DNA of 33,524 bases from JAPLDB01 sp964356415 (GTDB lineage Bacteria; Bacteroidota; Bacteroidia; AKYH767-A; 2013-40CM-41-45), in contig CAYHHK010000033.1 of NCBI GenBank assembly GCA_964356415.1, forward strand, positions 1-33,524, in the 5' to 3' direction. The position numbers were made by a program, and so were the translations under genes. Shown here piece after piece: positions 26,165-33,524 of this stretch (its first letter is position 1; each line of letters opens with the position of its first letter). The notes beneath the pieces were generated by a model that did not search any database, was not told the origin of the DNA, and saw nothing but the letters and a program-made list of their open reading frames with translations.

Positions 26165-26974
26165 TTATCGAACTGTCATTGCAGACAACATGTTTCCATA
26201 AACAGTGTTGAGCTTGGTGAGGTTCGAAGCAAGCATGGCCACCTCTTCACGATACTTCTTGGTATCTTCAAGCGATGAATTCAGATTACCCATCAACTCA
26301 TTTATTCCATCATAGAATTTGCTGGTTTGTTTCAAATGCTCATTGGAATCCTGCAACTGCAATTCATAAACTGCATTCAATGCAGCAAGATTCTTTCCTG
26401 CAGAAATAACCTGATCTTTGTAAACCCGAACATCTTCAGTAGAAGAACTGAACTGATCAGCAACCTGCGCTGCTTTCATATATGAATCCGACAATTGTCC
26501 AACAGACTGAGAAGCTTTGCTGACATTCTTTACGTAGTCATTTGTTGCAACTGATGCATCAGAAAGATCAGCAAGCTTTGCTGTATTGTCTCCCAATGAT
26601 TTCAGTCCTGATCCTAAATTTTTAATAAGGTCGCCTCCAATGTTTGCTTCACCCATCAATTTATCAAGGTATTGCGCAACCGGATCAACAGATTTTTTCT
26701 TTTCCTTCTTGCGTGAATGCGCATCTTCATCCTGCATGCCTGCAAGTTCAGGATATACCAATGACCAATCCACGTCTTCATGTGGTGGTTCAAAGGCAGA
26801 GAAAAAGAAGATCACGGCTTCAGTAGATAGTCCGATAACCAGCATCAAGCCGGCACCGGGATAGTGCTGGATTTTAAAAAGTGCTCCGACAATTACGACA
26901 GCAGCGCCCCATCCGTAGAGACGAGCCATAAACGTTTTAAACTTTTTTCCTTGTGTTAATTCGGCAATTCCCAT
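26165..26974 (-). CDS. gldL: Type IX secretion motor protein GldL
   Basis: Inner-membrane part of the GldLM motor. Two membrane helices occupy about residues 17-34 (ARLYGWGAAVVIVGALFKI) and 41-60 (AGLMLVIGLSTEAVIFFFSA), joined by QHYPG. A glutamate buried in the second helix, E52, matches the position known to be needed for proton use in GldL/PorL. The segment FEPPHEDVDW follows, then a long cytosolic helical tail. Length 269 is normal. A 124-nt gap towards gldK contains a 13-nt palindrome; gldM follows after 56 nt. Confidence 0.96.
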   Translation of the reverse strand: MGIAELTQGKKFKTFMARLYGWGAAVVIVGALFKIQHYPGAGLMLVIGLSTEAVIFFFSAFEPPHEDVDWSLVYPELAGMQDEDAHSRKKEKKKSVDPVAQYLDKLMGEANIGGDLIKNLGSGLKSLGDNTAKLADLSDASVATNDYVKNVSKASQSVGQLSDSYMKAAQVADQFSSSTEDVRVYKDQVISAGKNLAALNAVYELQLQDSNEHLKQTSKFYDGINELMGNLNSSLEDTKKYREEVAMLASNLTKLNTVYGNMLSAMTVR

Positions 26975-27050
26975 AATGTAAAGAGATTAAGTTTTGAGGT
27001 TAAACAATAATAGTAAGTTGACTTTTCAATTTTTTGAAAGGCGTAAATGT

Positions 27051-27063
27051 AATCGTTTCGATT
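27051..27063. promoter_or_regulatory. 13-nt palindrome in the gldK-gldL gap
   Basis: AATCG at 27051-27055 faces CGATT at 27059-27063 around TTT. On the minus strand a TTTG lies just upstream and TACATTTA, one base off TAnnTTTG, lies downstream, but they are only 15 nt apart. It may be a secondary promoter or operator inside the gld operon; evidence is thin. Confidence 0.25.
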
Positions 27064-27098
27064 AAACAAAAAAGGGGAAATTTTGGCCTGTGGATAAT

Positions 27099-28424
27099 TT
27101 AGTAATCTGCCTTATCACGGCCAAGAAAGCTCATCACGCTGCGGAAACCAATGTAGCATTTTGCAGTGTCCTGGTACTCATAAGTACGGGCACTTGTCTG
27201 CAAATAGAATGCAACATCCTTCCAGGAACCTCCGCGCAATACTTTTCTTTTCATTGCTGCCGGATCAGACTCCTTTGCATCATACACATAATCCGTGCTG
27301 ATGTCATGACTGAAGCTATAAGCAGACTCATCAAAGGCATTGCTTGTCCACTCAGATACGTTACCGGCCATGCAATACAATCCATAATCATTAGGCCAGT
27401 AAGAAGTAACTTTCACAGTATAAACACCGCCGTCATCCTGATAACTTCCGCGCATTGGCTTAAAGTTTCCTAAGAAACAACCACGGCTGTTTCTGATGTA
27501 AGGACCTCCCCATGGATAAGGAGATAAATCCAGACCACCACGTGCTGCATATTCCCATTCTGCTTCTGTAGGCAGACGGAAATCCTGAACAAAAGCATCG
27601 CCGTTTTCTTCAAGGTAGCTATTGAGTAACTGGGTTCTCCAGATACAAAAAGCACGGGCCTGTTTCCAGCTGACACCAACCACAGGATATTCATCATAGG
27701 CCGGATGCCAGAAATACATCTGGGTCAAAGGCTCATGGTATGAATAAGCATAGTCATGTATCCATGACAAAGTATCAGGATACACATTCAAAATATCTTT
27801 CTTGATAAATACAGAACGGTCTGTCCTGCCTTGTGCACGATTTGAAAGTCCTCCTGCTGAATTATCTGCAGGGGTGGTATAATCTTTTTCAGCAGCTGCT
27901 TTGAGGTCGATCCAATAGTATTCAAAATTCAACTTACGGGTATCTATTTCTTTTCTGCGATAGAAACGCTCTGTTTCAGGAAGGAAAAGCTCAGCAAGCG
28001 TTTCAACATTCTGCTCATCATCCCACTTAATTTTGGCTCTCCAGTTGATGCGCTCTCCATATTCACCTTCATCGATCAAATGCTCACCACCGATCAATCG
28101 GTGCGCAAGTGAATCTTTTACCCAATAAACAAACTGCCTGTATTCATTATTTGTAATTTCAGTATTGTCCATGTAGAAAGCAGGAATGGTAACTGTCTTT
28201 GCCTGGGAGGTCAATGCATACGGAACGTCCTGGTCACTGGGGCCCATATTGTAAGACCCTGCCGGAATGTAAACCATTCCGTATGGATCTGCCTGATACC
28301 ACTTTTCCCGGCCCTGCACGCCAACCAACTGACCTTTGTTTCCGCCACCGCATCCTGCTAATGCGAGAAGGAAAATGGAGCATAAATATCCCGCGCTCCT
28401 GAATCCTGTTGCCTTGTTCTTCAT
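27099..28424 (-). CDS. gldK: Type IX secretion lipoprotein GldK (FGE-sulfatase fold)
   Basis: Outer-membrane lipoprotein of the T9SS ring, homologue of PorK. The ATG at 28424 gives 441 residues and a proper lipoprotein signal with Cys25 (LLALAGC); a longer frame from 28523 would place 33 residues before it and was rejected. The mature part is a formylglycine-generating-enzyme-like domain: VYIPAGSYNMGPSDQD near the start, FYMDNTEITNNEYRQFVYWV, the FRLPTEAEWEYAARGG motif, GLYCMAGNVSEWT and VLRGGSWKD with the final IGFRSV. In GldK proteins this fold has a structural role and no enzyme activity is expected. First of the four gld genes; a porP-like gene lies 156 nt upstream. Confidence 0.95.
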   Translation of the reverse strand: MKNKATGFRSAGYLCSIFLLALAGCGGGNKGQLVGVQGREKWYQADPYGMVYIPAGSYNMGPSDQDVPYALTSQAKTVTIPAFYMDNTEITNNEYRQFVYWVKDSLAHRLIGGEHLIDEGEYGERINWRAKIKWDDEQNVETLAELFLPETERFYRRKEIDTRKLNFEYYWIDLKAAAEKDYTTPADNSAGGLSNRAQGRTDRSVFIKKDILNVYPDTLSWIHDYAYSYHEPLTQMYFWHPAYDEYPVVGVSWKQARAFCIWRTQLLNSYLEENGDAFVQDFRLPTEAEWEYAARGGLDLSPYPWGGPYIRNSRGCFLGNFKPMRGSYQDDGGVYTVKVTSYWPNDYGLYCMAGNVSEWTSNAFDESAYSFSHDISTDYVYDAKESDPAAMKRKVLRGGSWKDVAFYLQTSARTYEYQDTAKCYIGFRSVMSFLGRDKADY

Positions 28425-28580
28425 TGGACTATTGAGATGTTTAAATTGAGTTTGCAAGTTGATTAACGTATTTATCCCTAAATTATTGTATACACTTTGG
28501 GGTGTAACAACCTCTAACGACATTCTAAACCTTTGGTTTCACCTAATCTAATTCATCAAATCCCCTCATGCTGCCTATTC

Positions 28581-29504
28581 TTACAGGAATCTTACATTCC
28601 TGTGAAATTGCCTTTTTACCACTTTCGCCACATTCATGCAATATCCCAATACTATTTCATGTGTGCCTGAACTGTAGGTTTTTATTCTTGAGGTGGTAAT
28701 ATCATATGCATATCCCAGTTTCAGATTTGGAATTAATTCTATTCCCGCCATCACCACAATTGCATCCTGGAAACGATATGCTCCGCCGATCCAGTATTTG
28801 CTGTTCACAACCAGATTTGCATTGAGATCAAACTGAGTCTCAACAATATCACTTTTGATCATGACAGCCGGTTTTATGGTAAAAACCGAATTGATGTCAT
28901 AACTGTATCCTGCCATCAGGAAGTAGTGCCTGTCAAGTTTCGTTGTAACATCACCAACCTTTATTTCATTCGCCGTAAGGTGTGATGTTGACAATCCCAC
29001 ATACATTGCATCAGTATGATAATACAACCCGAGTGACAGGTCATAGCTTCCTCCGCTTTGGGTTCCTGTTGGAATATTCTGGTCGCCGGCATCATTGTAA
29101 ATGAGTTTGCCACCATCAATTGATTCCTGATGGTACCCTATTCCTAAACCGATGCCGATCCGGCCATTGCCAAGATCTGTACGGTAAGCATAATTGGCTT
29201 TAATATTCAGACTGTTTCCTGCACCTAATTTGTCAAGTGCATGTACTGACAATCCAACACCTCCGTGAAGCGCATCAATGGGCATGTCTGCAGTCAGCAT
29301 TGCAGTCTTGGGTTCTCCGCCAAAGCCAGTCCACTGGTTTCGGTAAAGCAGCGTTCCGCAAATGGCATCATTGGCCCCTGCAAAAGCCGGATTGTAATAT
29401 AGCTTCGTAAACATGTGCTGGCTGAACTGGGGATCCTGTTGTGCAAATCCCGGCAATGCAAAAAGCAAACTCACAAAAAAGGCAACCTTAAAGTGTTTAA
29501 TCAT
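28581..29504 (-). CDS. porP: PorP/SprF-family type IX secretion outer-membrane protein
   Basis: Outer-membrane beta-barrel of the PorP/SprF family (TIGR03519); such proteins serve in T9SS secretion or in anchoring surface adhesins. The 307-residue product has a signal peptide (hydrophobic 6-19, cut after GFAQ) and the family opening QQDPQFSQHMFTKLYYNPAFAGAN. Alternating strands follow, with LLYRNQWTGFGGEPKTAML, GVGLSVHALDKLG, LGLYYHTDAMYVGLSTSHL and a final GTHEIVLGYCMN strand. It stands directly upstream of gldK, the same arrangement as the porPKLMN operon of Porphyromonas gingivalis, so the symbol porP is given by synteny; it could equally be called sprF-like. Confidence 0.9.
   Translation of the reverse strand: MIKHFKVAFFVSLLFALPGFAQQDPQFSQHMFTKLYYNPAFAGANDAICGTLLYRNQWTGFGGEPKTAMLTADMPIDALHGGVGLSVHALDKLGAGNSLNIKANYAYRTDLGNGRIGIGLGIGYHQESIDGGKLIYNDAGDQNIPTGTQSGGSYDLSLGLYYHTDAMYVGLSTSHLTANEIKVGDVTTKLDRHYFLMAGYSYDINSVFTIKPAVMIKSDIVETQFDLNANLVVNSKYWIGGAYRFQDAIVVMAGIELIPNLKLGYAYDITTSRIKTYSSGTHEIVLGYCMNVAKVVKRQFHRNVRFL
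28583..28603 (-). other. Hairpin at the 3' end of the porP-like gene
   Basis: A perfect 8-bp stem, ACAGGAAT (28583-28590) with ATTCCTGT (28596-28603) and a 5-nt loop, covering the last codons and part of the stop. No T-run follows on the minus strand, so it is more likely an mRNA-stability or partial attenuation element between porP and gldK than a full terminator. Confidence 0.35.
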
Positions 29505-29522
29505 CGAGTAAATTTCACATAG

Positions 29523-29542
29523 GCCCGACCAGTACTTCGGGC
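29523..29542 (-). other. Hairpin in the leader of the porP-like gene
   Basis: GCCCGA (29523-29528) and TCGGGC (29537-29542) form a perfect 6-bp GC-rich stem with an 8-nt loop, 19 nt upstream of the start codon at 29504. The surrounding leader is AT-rich, so the hairpin stands out. It may be a leader control structure or a residual terminator of the upstream gene, although no T-run follows directly. Confidence 0.35.
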
Positions 29543-29636
29543 TTATGAGGCGTAAAGAAATGAAAAAATTAAAATAATAACAAAATTTATTTTGGGCAGG
29601 GATTCAGATTTAACCCAAAAAGGAGGATTCTCACTG

Positions 29637-30806
29637 TCAGCTTAGCTTTTGAAGGGCCTGCCACCACCTGTCAGGCATTTCATCCTTCATGGCTACTTCG
29701 TAATCCCGGTAAGAACAAGGAACCAAATGATGCCGGTGGTACTTCACTTTTGAATTCGGATAAGGAACTTCCATCCACCAGCGCTCGCTTTTTTTGCTTT
29801 TATAAAAAACGATCTCCTGCTCATCCTTTTTGATATTCACATGATACTTCACAAATGCACTTTTGTTCACCAATGGCAAATCTTTTTTTCGCTGGTAATA
29901 TCCGTCCAGGAAATACCACAGCATTTGCGCAACAAGGTGAGAGGTCTGGTCGCGGTGATCATAACTCGGGTTCACTTCATAAAGTCCGATGGAAGTTAGT
30001 TTGTCGCTCAGGCCGGCATAACGCATAATGGCACAGGCTTCTTCTCCATAAAAACCATTGGGGGTGGCATTGGCATTCCCGGGCGCATCACTTTGACGGA
30101 TACTGCTTACATCGAAACTCAGAATGTCGGCATTCCGGACAATGGGTTCTGTCTCTTCCATGTTTTTTCTCACATCTCCCAGGCGGTAGGCGTCGAAATA
30201 GAGCTTGCCCATCAGTTCAATCTGATCGGCACCTGCAAAATAAGTCTGGTAGCCAATGTTTGAAAAATTGAACAGGAAGTTTGGTTCATGCAGAATGATC
30301 TTCCCGAGATAAGAATGGCTGCGGAGGTTTTCTTCTGTATTACCGAGGTCAAAATAAGCATCCACAGAAACAATATTCACAGTCTCTTCCAGTTTCTGAT
30401 ACGCGACATATTGCGCAAAAGTCAGATCCTGACTTCCCCCCAGAATAATTGGCAAAATTCCTTCCCGCATCAAATCAACCATGATGCTTGAAACAGCAGC
30501 GTAGGTATCATTCACGGTTTCTCCGAGCCGGAGATTTCCGAGATCCGTAATTTTATATGGATGCGCAACTGACTTGAGCTTGTAAAACCGCTCACGAATC
30601 TTGTCCGGTGCTTCGCCGCACCCTTTGTTTCCAACTGAGTTGCGGTCTTCAGCTACTCCAAAGATGGCAATTTTTGTTTCGGAGAGGTCAGGAAATTTTT
30701 CTTCTTCAAGAAATTTACCGACTACATTCCCCATTAAATTTTTTTGCTGACTGTAGCGGTCAAAAATTTCTTTGTCGAGCGGCTGAAAATAAACGGAAAG
30801 ATCCAC
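29637..30806 (-). CDS. Formimidoylglutamase-like ureohydrolase with degenerate metal site
   Basis: Arginase/ureohydrolase fold, usually annotated as formimidoylglutamase in Bacteroidota. The fold motifs are recognisable but altered. GGDHS is GGSQD (123-127), so the metal His is Q126. DAHxD is DAYFD (149-153), keeping D149 and D153 but with Y151 for His. SxDxD is SFDVS (230-234), keeping D232 but with S234 for Asp. Three of the six Mn ligands known from arginase are replaced, so a two-metal hydrolase is unlikely. The later E277 in GLYEVNP, conserved in the fold, remains. At 389 residues it is longer than typical ureohydrolases (about 300-320), with an extra part at both ends. It sits between topA and the T9SS genes; its role is unknown. 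Confidence 0.8.
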   Translation of the reverse strand: MDLSVYFQPLDKEIFDRYSQQKNLMGNVVGKFLEEEKFPDLSETKIAIFGVAEDRNSVGNKGCGEAPDKIRERFYKLKSVAHPYKITDLGNLRLGETVNDTYAAVSSIMVDLMREGILPIILGGSQDLTFAQYVAYQKLEETVNIVSVDAYFDLGNTEENLRSHSYLGKIILHEPNFLFNFSNIGYQTYFAGADQIELMGKLYFDAYRLGDVRKNMEETEPIVRNADILSFDVSSIRQSDAPGNANATPNGFYGEEACAIMRYAGLSDKLTSIGLYEVNPSYDHRDQTSHLVAQMLWYFLDGYYQRKKDLPLVNKSAFVKYHVNIKKDEQEIVFYKSKKSERWWMEVPYPNSKVKYHRHHLVPCSYRDYEVAMKDEMPDRWWQALQKLS

Positions 30807-30825
30807 AGGCTTTTAGAATAAAGTT

Positions 30826-30859
30826 GTCACAAATATTTGTGACGATGAAATTACTTCAA
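30826..30859 (-). promoter_or_regulatory. Promoter with overlapping 18-bp palindrome before the ureohydrolase-like gene
   Basis: On the minus strand a TTG (30859-30857) is followed after exactly 19 nt by AATATTTG (30837-30830), one base off the -7 consensus TAnnTTTG; this spacing fits Bacteroidota promoters. A perfect 18-bp palindrome, GTCACAAATATTTGTGAC (30826-30843), covers the -7 box, as expected for an operator of a dimeric regulator. The start codon follows at 30806, giving a leader of roughly 15-20 nt. Confidence 0.5.
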
Positions 30860-30887
30860 GCGTTGGATGGAAACGGGCAGTTGAAAA

Positions 30888-33368
30888 TTATTTTTTAACA
30901 GCCTTCTTTGTTTTAACAGCTTTCTTTTTCACAGCGGTTTTCTTTGCCGATGCGGCTTTCTTCAATGGAGGTTCCTCCTCTGTAACCTTCTTTTTGCCGG
31001 CAGATTTTTTCACCGGTGCTGCCGCCTTTTGCTTGAAACCGCCCTTTTTCCCGCCCCAGGATTTCTTACCGGTATCGGGTGTGTTTGCTGCAATTTCATT
31101 GATCTCTGCAAGGGTTATGGTAGTACCGTCTTTGTCTTTTGGAATGCGAAGATTACGTCCATGGAAATTGATAAATGGTCCCCATCTTCCTTTGAGTACC
31201 TGAACCTCTTTGTCTTCTTCAAATGACTGTATCAGGCGCTCTGCATTGGCCCTCTTTTTATCAATGATCAGTTCCACTGCCCTGTCATAGGTTATTGTAT
31301 ACGGATCGTCTTCTTTTTTCAAAGAGGCGAACAAACTCCCGAAACGAACATATGGTCCAAATCGTCCGATGGAAACAACAACATCATCCCCTTCATATTG
31401 TCCGATGTTACGCGGAAGTTTGAACAGGTCAATCGCTTCCTCGAGTGTAATATTTTCTATTCGCTGGTTGTTGCGCAACTTGGCATAACGCGCCTTCGCA
31501 CCCTCGCCGAGTTTTTCAATTTCATCCGTGGTTCCGATTTGCGCCATTGGTCCAAACCGGCCAACACGCACAAGCAATGTCAATCCGCTTGCCGGATCTT
31601 TGCCGAGAATACGCTCGCCGGAAACTCGTTCCGAATTTTCCGTTGTATGTTCCACTGTTTTATGAAATGGCACATAAAATTCAGCAAGCATCTTCTGCCA
31701 TTTCAAATCTCCGTTGGCGATATCGTCAAATTCTTTTTCAACGTAAGCGGTAAAATTAAAGTCAAGAATGTCTTTAAAGTTTGCCACCAGGAAATCATTC
31801 ACCAGCATGCCGATATCAGTCGGGAACAATTTATTTTTATCAGCTCCGGTGGTCTCCGTTTTCTTTTCTGACTTGATCTGATTGTCACGCAGTGTGATCA
31901 CATCATATTCGCGCTCTCTTCCCATGCGTTCTTCCTTAACAACATATCCGCGTTTTTGAACGGTAGATATTGTTGGCGCATACGTTGATGGTCTGCCGAT
32001 TCCAAGCTCCTCCAGTTTCTTTACCAGCGAAGCCTCCGTGTATCGTGCCGGCGGGTAAGTGAACCGCTGCATGGCTACGGATTCAACAAGAGCCAGCTTC
32101 TCGCCAATAGTTACCTCCGGCATCAGTCCTTCCTGCGTTTCATCACCTTCTTCATCTGTTCCTTCCATATAAAGGCGAAGGAATCCATCAAACTTGATCA
32201 CTTCTCCCGTTCCGATAAAGTTCAGTTCTGATTTATCCGACCCAACCGTGATCACTGTTTTCTCAAGAATCGCTTCACTCATCTGCGATGCCAGTGCGCG
32301 CTTGCGGATGAGGTCATACAACCGCTGGTTGCGTGTGTCTTCATCAACTACTTCTGTATTAAAATCAGTCGGACGAATGGCTTCATGGGCTTCCTGTGCC
32401 GATGCCTGCTTGGTTTTGTATTGGCGGGTCTCAGAATATCTTTCTCCGTAATTGCTAAGGACAACCTGACGTGCATTGGCAAGGGCATCCTGGGAAAGAT
32501 TTACAGAGTCCGTTCTCATGTAAGTGATCTTACCGCTCTCATATAATTTTTGGGCAATCACCATTGTTTGTGCAACGGAATACCCGAGTTTTCTGCTGGC
32601 CTCCTGTTGCAATGTTGATGTCGTGAAAGGCGCAGCCGGTGAGCGTTTGCCGGGCTTTACTTCCAGGTTCCTAACAGAAAAATTTGCACCGATGCAATCG
32701 TTCAGAAATTTTTCCGCCTCTTCTCTCGTTGTAAATTTTTTCGAAAGTTCTGTTTTAAACGTTTTGCCGTTAACAGAGAATACCGCCGTTACCCTGTAAT
32801 AAGTAGTGATGCCAAAAGATGTCACTTCTCTTTCGCGATCCACGATCAATCGAACAGCGACACTTTGTACTCGTCCTGCCGAAAGAGACGGACGAACTTT
32901 TTTCCACAACACCGGGCTCAGTTCAAAACCCACCAAACGATCAAGTACCCTGCGTGCCTGTTGCGCATCAACTAAATTGCGGTCGATCTTTCGCGGGTTA
33001 TCAATGGCATTTAATATTGCTTTCTTTGTTATTTCATGAAACACAATACGGCGGGTATTCTTTTCATCGAGCTCCAGTGCTTCCAGCAAATGCCATGAGA
33101 TGGCTTCCCCTTCGCGGTCCTCGTCCGTTGCAAGCCACACAATGTCTGCTTTCTTCGATAGTTTCTTCAAGTCATTGATCACATGCTGTTTGTCGGGACT
33201 GATCTCATACACCGGTTCGAAATTCTTTTTGACATTAATGCCCATCCCGCTCTTCACCAGGTCACGCACGTGTCCGTAGCTCGACTTCACCGTGAAATCT
33301 TTTCCGAGGTATCCCTCAATGGTTTTCGCCTTTGCAGGGGACTCAACGATGACTAGGTTTTTTGACAT
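30888..33368 (-). CDS. topA: DNA topoisomerase I (type IA)
   Basis: Relaxes negative supercoils by cutting one strand through a 5'-phosphotyrosine. Of 826 residues, about 1-140 form the TOPRIM domain with NLVIVESPAKAKTI (E9) and the acidic motif TDEDRE (D82, D84, E86). The core carries RIVFHEIT, QQARRVLDRLVGF, RPSLSAGRVQSVAVRLI and the active-site Y283 in ITYMRTDSVNLS. ELGIGRPSTYAPTI follows. No four-Cys zinc fingers are seen; instead, three or more TopoI C-terminal repeats with a GRFGP/GRWGP core lie at about 590-745. The last 55 residues are a Lys/Ala-rich, histone-H1-like tail. The start at 33368 gives the standard MSKNLVIVES. An 81-nt gap separates it from the next gene. Confidence 0.97.
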   Translation of the reverse strand: MSKNLVIVESPAKAKTIEGYLGKDFTVKSSYGHVRDLVKSGMGINVKKNFEPVYEISPDKQHVINDLKKLSKKADIVWLATDEDREGEAISWHLLEALELDEKNTRRIVFHEITKKAILNAIDNPRKIDRNLVDAQQARRVLDRLVGFELSPVLWKKVRPSLSAGRVQSVAVRLIVDREREVTSFGITTYYRVTAVFSVNGKTFKTELSKKFTTREEAEKFLNDCIGANFSVRNLEVKPGKRSPAAPFTTSTLQQEASRKLGYSVAQTMVIAQKLYESGKITYMRTDSVNLSQDALANARQVVLSNYGERYSETRQYKTKQASAQEAHEAIRPTDFNTEVVDEDTRNQRLYDLIRKRALASQMSEAILEKTVITVGSDKSELNFIGTGEVIKFDGFLRLYMEGTDEEGDETQEGLMPEVTIGEKLALVESVAMQRFTYPPARYTEASLVKKLEELGIGRPSTYAPTISTVQKRGYVVKEERMGREREYDVITLRDNQIKSEKKTETTGADKNKLFPTDIGMLVNDFLVANFKDILDFNFTAYVEKEFDDIANGDLKWQKMLAEFYVPFHKTVEHTTENSERVSGERILGKDPASGLTLLVRVGRFGPMAQIGTTDEIEKLGEGAKARYAKLRNNQRIENITLEEAIDLFKLPRNIGQYEGDDVVVSIGRFGPYVRFGSLFASLKKEDDPYTITYDRAVELIIDKKRANAERLIQSFEEDKEVQVLKGRWGPFINFHGRNLRIPKDKDGTTITLAEINEIAANTPDTGKKSWGGKKGGFKQKAAAPVKKSAGKKKVTEEEPPLKKAASAKKTAVKKKAVKTKKAVKK

Positions 33369-33394
33369 GTATTGGAATTGAGAAAAGAGATTTG

Positions 33395-33463
33395 AGATGT
33401 GAGATTTGAGATAACAGCCGCTTACAGCCTGGTCTCAATACTCATATCTCATAACTCACATCT
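33395..33463. repeat. Inverted GAGATTTGAGAT-type repeat upstream of topA
   Basis: The arm at 33395-33412 (AGATGTGAGATTTGAGAT) and the arm at 33446-33463 agree as inverted copies at 16 of 18 positions. Each arm itself holds short direct repeats of GAGAT. This kind of sequence is common between genes of Bacteroidota. It would lie in the topA leader if the promoter at 33479-33510 is used. Confidence 0.55.
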
Positions 33464-33478
33464 GGATTTTTCAGGGCG

Positions 33479-33510
33479 CAAATAAAAGCATTTTATTTTT
33501 TTACCTGCAA
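33479..33510 (-). promoter_or_regulatory. Possible topA promoter
   Basis: On the minus strand TTG (33510-33508) and TTTATTTG (33486-33479), one base off TAnnTTTG, are 21 nt apart. Transcription would begin near 33472, giving a leader of about 100 nt with the inverted repeat in it. Both boxes are in very AT-rich DNA, so chance matches are likely. Confidence 0.3.
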
Positions 33511-33524
33511 GAGAAATTTTTTTT

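Noticed and set aside
27099..28424. Formylglycine-generating (sulfatase-activating) enzyme activity for the FGE-fold gene
   Set aside because: Lipoprotein signal and location with gldL, gldM and gldN identify it as GldK, where the fold is structural.
28425..28523. Longer N-terminus for GldK starting at 28523
   Set aside because: It would put 33 residues ahead of a perfect lipoprotein signal peptide; the start at 28424 is used.
1..33524. CRISPR array, tRNA or rRNA genes, prophage or defence islands
   Set aside because: No regular spaced repeats, no cloverleaf-like sequences, and no phage or defence gene families were seen on either strand.

Overview
The window comes from a chromosome of a member of the Bacteroidota. 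Evidence: a complete gldK-gldL-gldM-gldN type IX secretion (T9SS) core preceded by a PorP/SprF-type gene, a division/cell-wall (dcw) cluster with Bacteroidota-style proteins (long MraY, FtsI ending in a PASTA domain, DNPR-type MurE), near absence of Shine-Dalgarno sequences, and several promoter boxes close to the Bacteroidota -33 TTG / -7 TAnnTTTG pattern. The genus cannot be told from the sequence alone; it looks like an environmental Bacteroidota genome.

Region 1 (1-6769) is a loose mixture of single genes on both strands: class I fructose-1,6-bisphosphatase, a lipoprotein form of methionine sulfoxide reductase B, a REP-associated tyrosine transposase (RAYT), a small DUF3828-like lipoprotein that seems to lack its C-terminus, a DUF2461 protein, a periplasmic TlpA-like thioredoxin and an alpha/beta hydrolase. 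The accessory DNA here includes hairpins that share sequence on both sides of the RAYT gene, a 27-nt inverted repeat upstream of fbp, and a 77-codon open stretch between the hydrolase and mraZ.

Region 2 (6711-22367) is a compact plus-strand dcw operon: mraZ, rsmH, ftsL-like, ftsI (PBP with PASTA), murE, mraY, murD, ftsW, murG, murC, ftsQ, ftsA, ftsZ. Most junctions overlap or are a few bases apart. MraZ-box repeats precede it and a strong GC hairpin with a T-tract ends it. murF, ddl and murB are not in the window. These genes make meso-diaminopimelate-type lipid II precursors and build the septal ring.

Region 3 (22386-33524) is read on the minus strand. In transcription order it holds topA, a formimidoylglutamase-like ureohydrolase with a degenerate metal site, porP/sprF-like, gldK, gldL, gldM, gldN, a terminator, and anmK (recycling of anhydro-N-acetylmuramic acid). 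The GldKLMN proteins form the T9SS motor and periplasmic ring.

No tRNA, rRNA, CRISPR array, prophage or complete insertion sequence was found. Nearly all of the window is core chromosome. The points most worth a second look are the ureohydrolase-like protein with three of six metal ligands replaced and a promoter/palindrome in front of it, the RAYT with nearby hairpins, the unexplained open stretch before mraZ, and an 11-G run inside ftsZ.
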